In this document: positions 6,635 to 7,526 of the stretch, piece after piece
How the letters are laid out: the number at the start of each line of letters is the position of its first letter
How positions within the stretch are numbered: the first letter of the stretch is position 1
Assembly (NCBI GenBank): GCA_021823905.1
Contig: JAKALX010000172.1
Location: forward strand, 1 to 7,526
Direction: 5' to 3'
DNA: 7,526 nucleotides
From: Chloroflexota bacterium
Lineage (GTDB): Bacteria > Chloroflexota > Dehalococcoidia > Tepidiformales > Tepidiformaceae
The notes under the pieces: generated by a model
Seen by the model: only the letters and a program-made list of their open reading frames with translations
Databases searched by the model: none
What the model was told of the DNA's origin: nothing
Made by a program: the position numbers and the translations under genes

Positions 6635-7526
6635 TGGCGGCCCAAGGTCAACCACGATTGTCATCACCCGAAAGGCCGTTGGGCCGGTATCGAGTGATCG
6701 AGTTGTCGGGCCTGGCCCCATTGTTAGTGGGCAAGACGTTCGCCGACCTGGGTGCGGACGTCATCAAGGTAGAGCCTCCGGGCGGCGATCAGGCTCGCCG
6801 CCTCGGGCCACTCATCAATGGACGGACGGACGCGGACGCCGGTCTCCTGTGGACGGCATACGGGCTTGGCAAACGAAGCGTGACGCTGGACATCGAAACG
6901 GCAGGCGGGAGGCGGCTGCTGCGGCAACTGCTGGGAACCGCGGACGTACTTGTTGAGGCCTTTCCGCCAGGCAAGCTCGACGCGGCCGGGGTGTCCGTGC
7001 CGGATCTCCAGGCTTCATTCCCACAGTTGGTCATAACATCGCTGACCGCGTTCGGGCAGCAGGGGCCGTATTCGAGCTACCAGGCGAGTGACTTGGTCCT
7101 GTTCGCCATGGGTGGCTACCTGAATATGACTGGCAGTCCCCAAGGGCGGCCGCTGAAGCCTTCCGCCCCATATCAGACCTTCTTGCATGCCGCCATGCAC
7201 GCCACCATGGCGACGCTCCTCGCGCTTCGCCAGCGAAACAAGACCGGCCGGGGCGCCCACGTCGACCAATCCATTCGCGATACCGGGGTATGGATGCTTA
7301 CGCACACCTACCAGCACTACGACATGCTGAAGGTGAACCTCGGCCGCCAGGGCGCCGCCCGCGACATGGGTGGGAGCGCCGTACGCCTGCCGTCTGTCTA
7401 CCCCACCGCGGACGGCCATATCGTCTGGCTCTTCCTCACCGGGCATGTCGGCGGCCCCAGCGTGGACGCTCTGGTCGGCTGGATGCGCGAGGAGGGCGCG
7501 GCGCCGGATTGGTGGGGCCTGGCACG
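6634..7526 (+). CDS. CaiB/BaiF family (family III) CoA-transferase, 3' truncated by window edge
   Basis: Family III CoA-transferases move CoA between carboxylic acids, forming thioesters in the cytoplasm. The frame is open from ATG 6634 to the right edge (297 whole codons); the family usually has 380-420 residues, so about a quarter is missing. Family features: YRVIELSGLAPLLVGKTFAD (19-38), LGADVIKVEPPGGD (39-52), KRSVTLDI (80-87), VLVEAFPPG (105-113), ITSLTAFGQQGPY (134-146), ASDLVLFAMGGY (151-162), and KTGRGAHVDQSIRD (203-216). By hand alignment on the shared MH and KTGRG blocks, the nucleophilic aspartate of formyl-CoA transferase (D169) falls on F183, with Q181 close by, so the usual aspartyl-CoA route may not apply. 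The ATG overlaps the permease stop, tying it to the transporter operon and suggesting it acts on the imported compound. The acid substrate and CoA donor cannot be told from sequence. Confidence 0.9.
   Translation, partial: MAAQGQPRLSSPERPLGRYRVIELSGLAPLLVGKTFADLGADVIKVEPPGGDQARRLGPLINGRTDADAGLLWTAYGLGKRSVTLDIETAGGRRLLRQLLGTADVLVEAFPPGKLDAAGVSVPDLQASFPQLVITSLTAFGQQGPYSSYQASDLVLFAMGGYLNMTGSPQGRPLKPSAPYQTFLHAAMHATMATLLALRQRNKTGRGAHVDQSIRDTGVWMLTHTYQHYDMLKVNLGRQGAARDMGGSAVRLPSVYPTADGHIVWLFLTGHVGGPSVDALVGWMREEGAAPDWWGLA

Noticed and set aside
1..7526. Search by eye for tRNA, rRNA, IS ends, CRISPR repeats and long direct repeats
   Set aside because: Nothing convincing was seen; the spacing between genes leaves little room for such elements.

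Overview
The window is a GC-rich bacterial chromosome or metagenome-contig fragment with all genes on the + strand. It carries the 3' part of an error-prone DNA polymerase gene (dnaE2/imuC type), then a separate transcription unit: an oligopeptide/nickel-type (family 5) ABC-transporter solute-binding lipoprotein, its two membrane permeases, and the start of a family III (CaiB/BaiF) CoA-transferase that runs off the right edge. No RNA gene, mobile element, CRISPR array or integration scar was seen.

Organism: the Tat-like RR motif joined to a lipobox in the binding protein, the CoA-transferase subtype, and the pairing of family 5 transporters with CaiB genes all recall Chloroflexota (Thermomicrobia/Sphaerobacter-like or SAR202/Dehalococcoidia-like genomes). 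This is an inference from protein style, not a database match; another high-GC phylum is possible.

Layout: 1-2655 dnaE2 (5' end outside the window); 2656-2940 intergenic, with a hairpin just after the dnaE2 stop, a 12-bp inverted repeat, and a well-formed extended -10 promoter at 2861-2889; 2941-4665 binding protein; 4666-4776 intercistronic gap able to fold into a nested stem-loop; 4777-5724 DppB/OppB-like permease; 5735-6634 DppC/OppC-like permease; 6634-7526 CoA-transferase (3' truncated), whose ATG overlaps the permease stop by one base.

Working together: the binding protein should capture a peptide-like or small organic solute outside the membrane and pass it to the two-permease channel. 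The ATPases that power import are not in the window. Translational coupling of a CoA-transferase to the second permease suggests that the imported compound, or a product of it, is a carboxylate activated as a CoA thioester, a catabolic import-and-activate operon. The CoA-transferase appears to lack the aspartate used by formyl-CoA transferase as catalytic nucleophile, which makes its chemistry the most interesting open question here. The dnaE2 gene looks unrelated to this operon.
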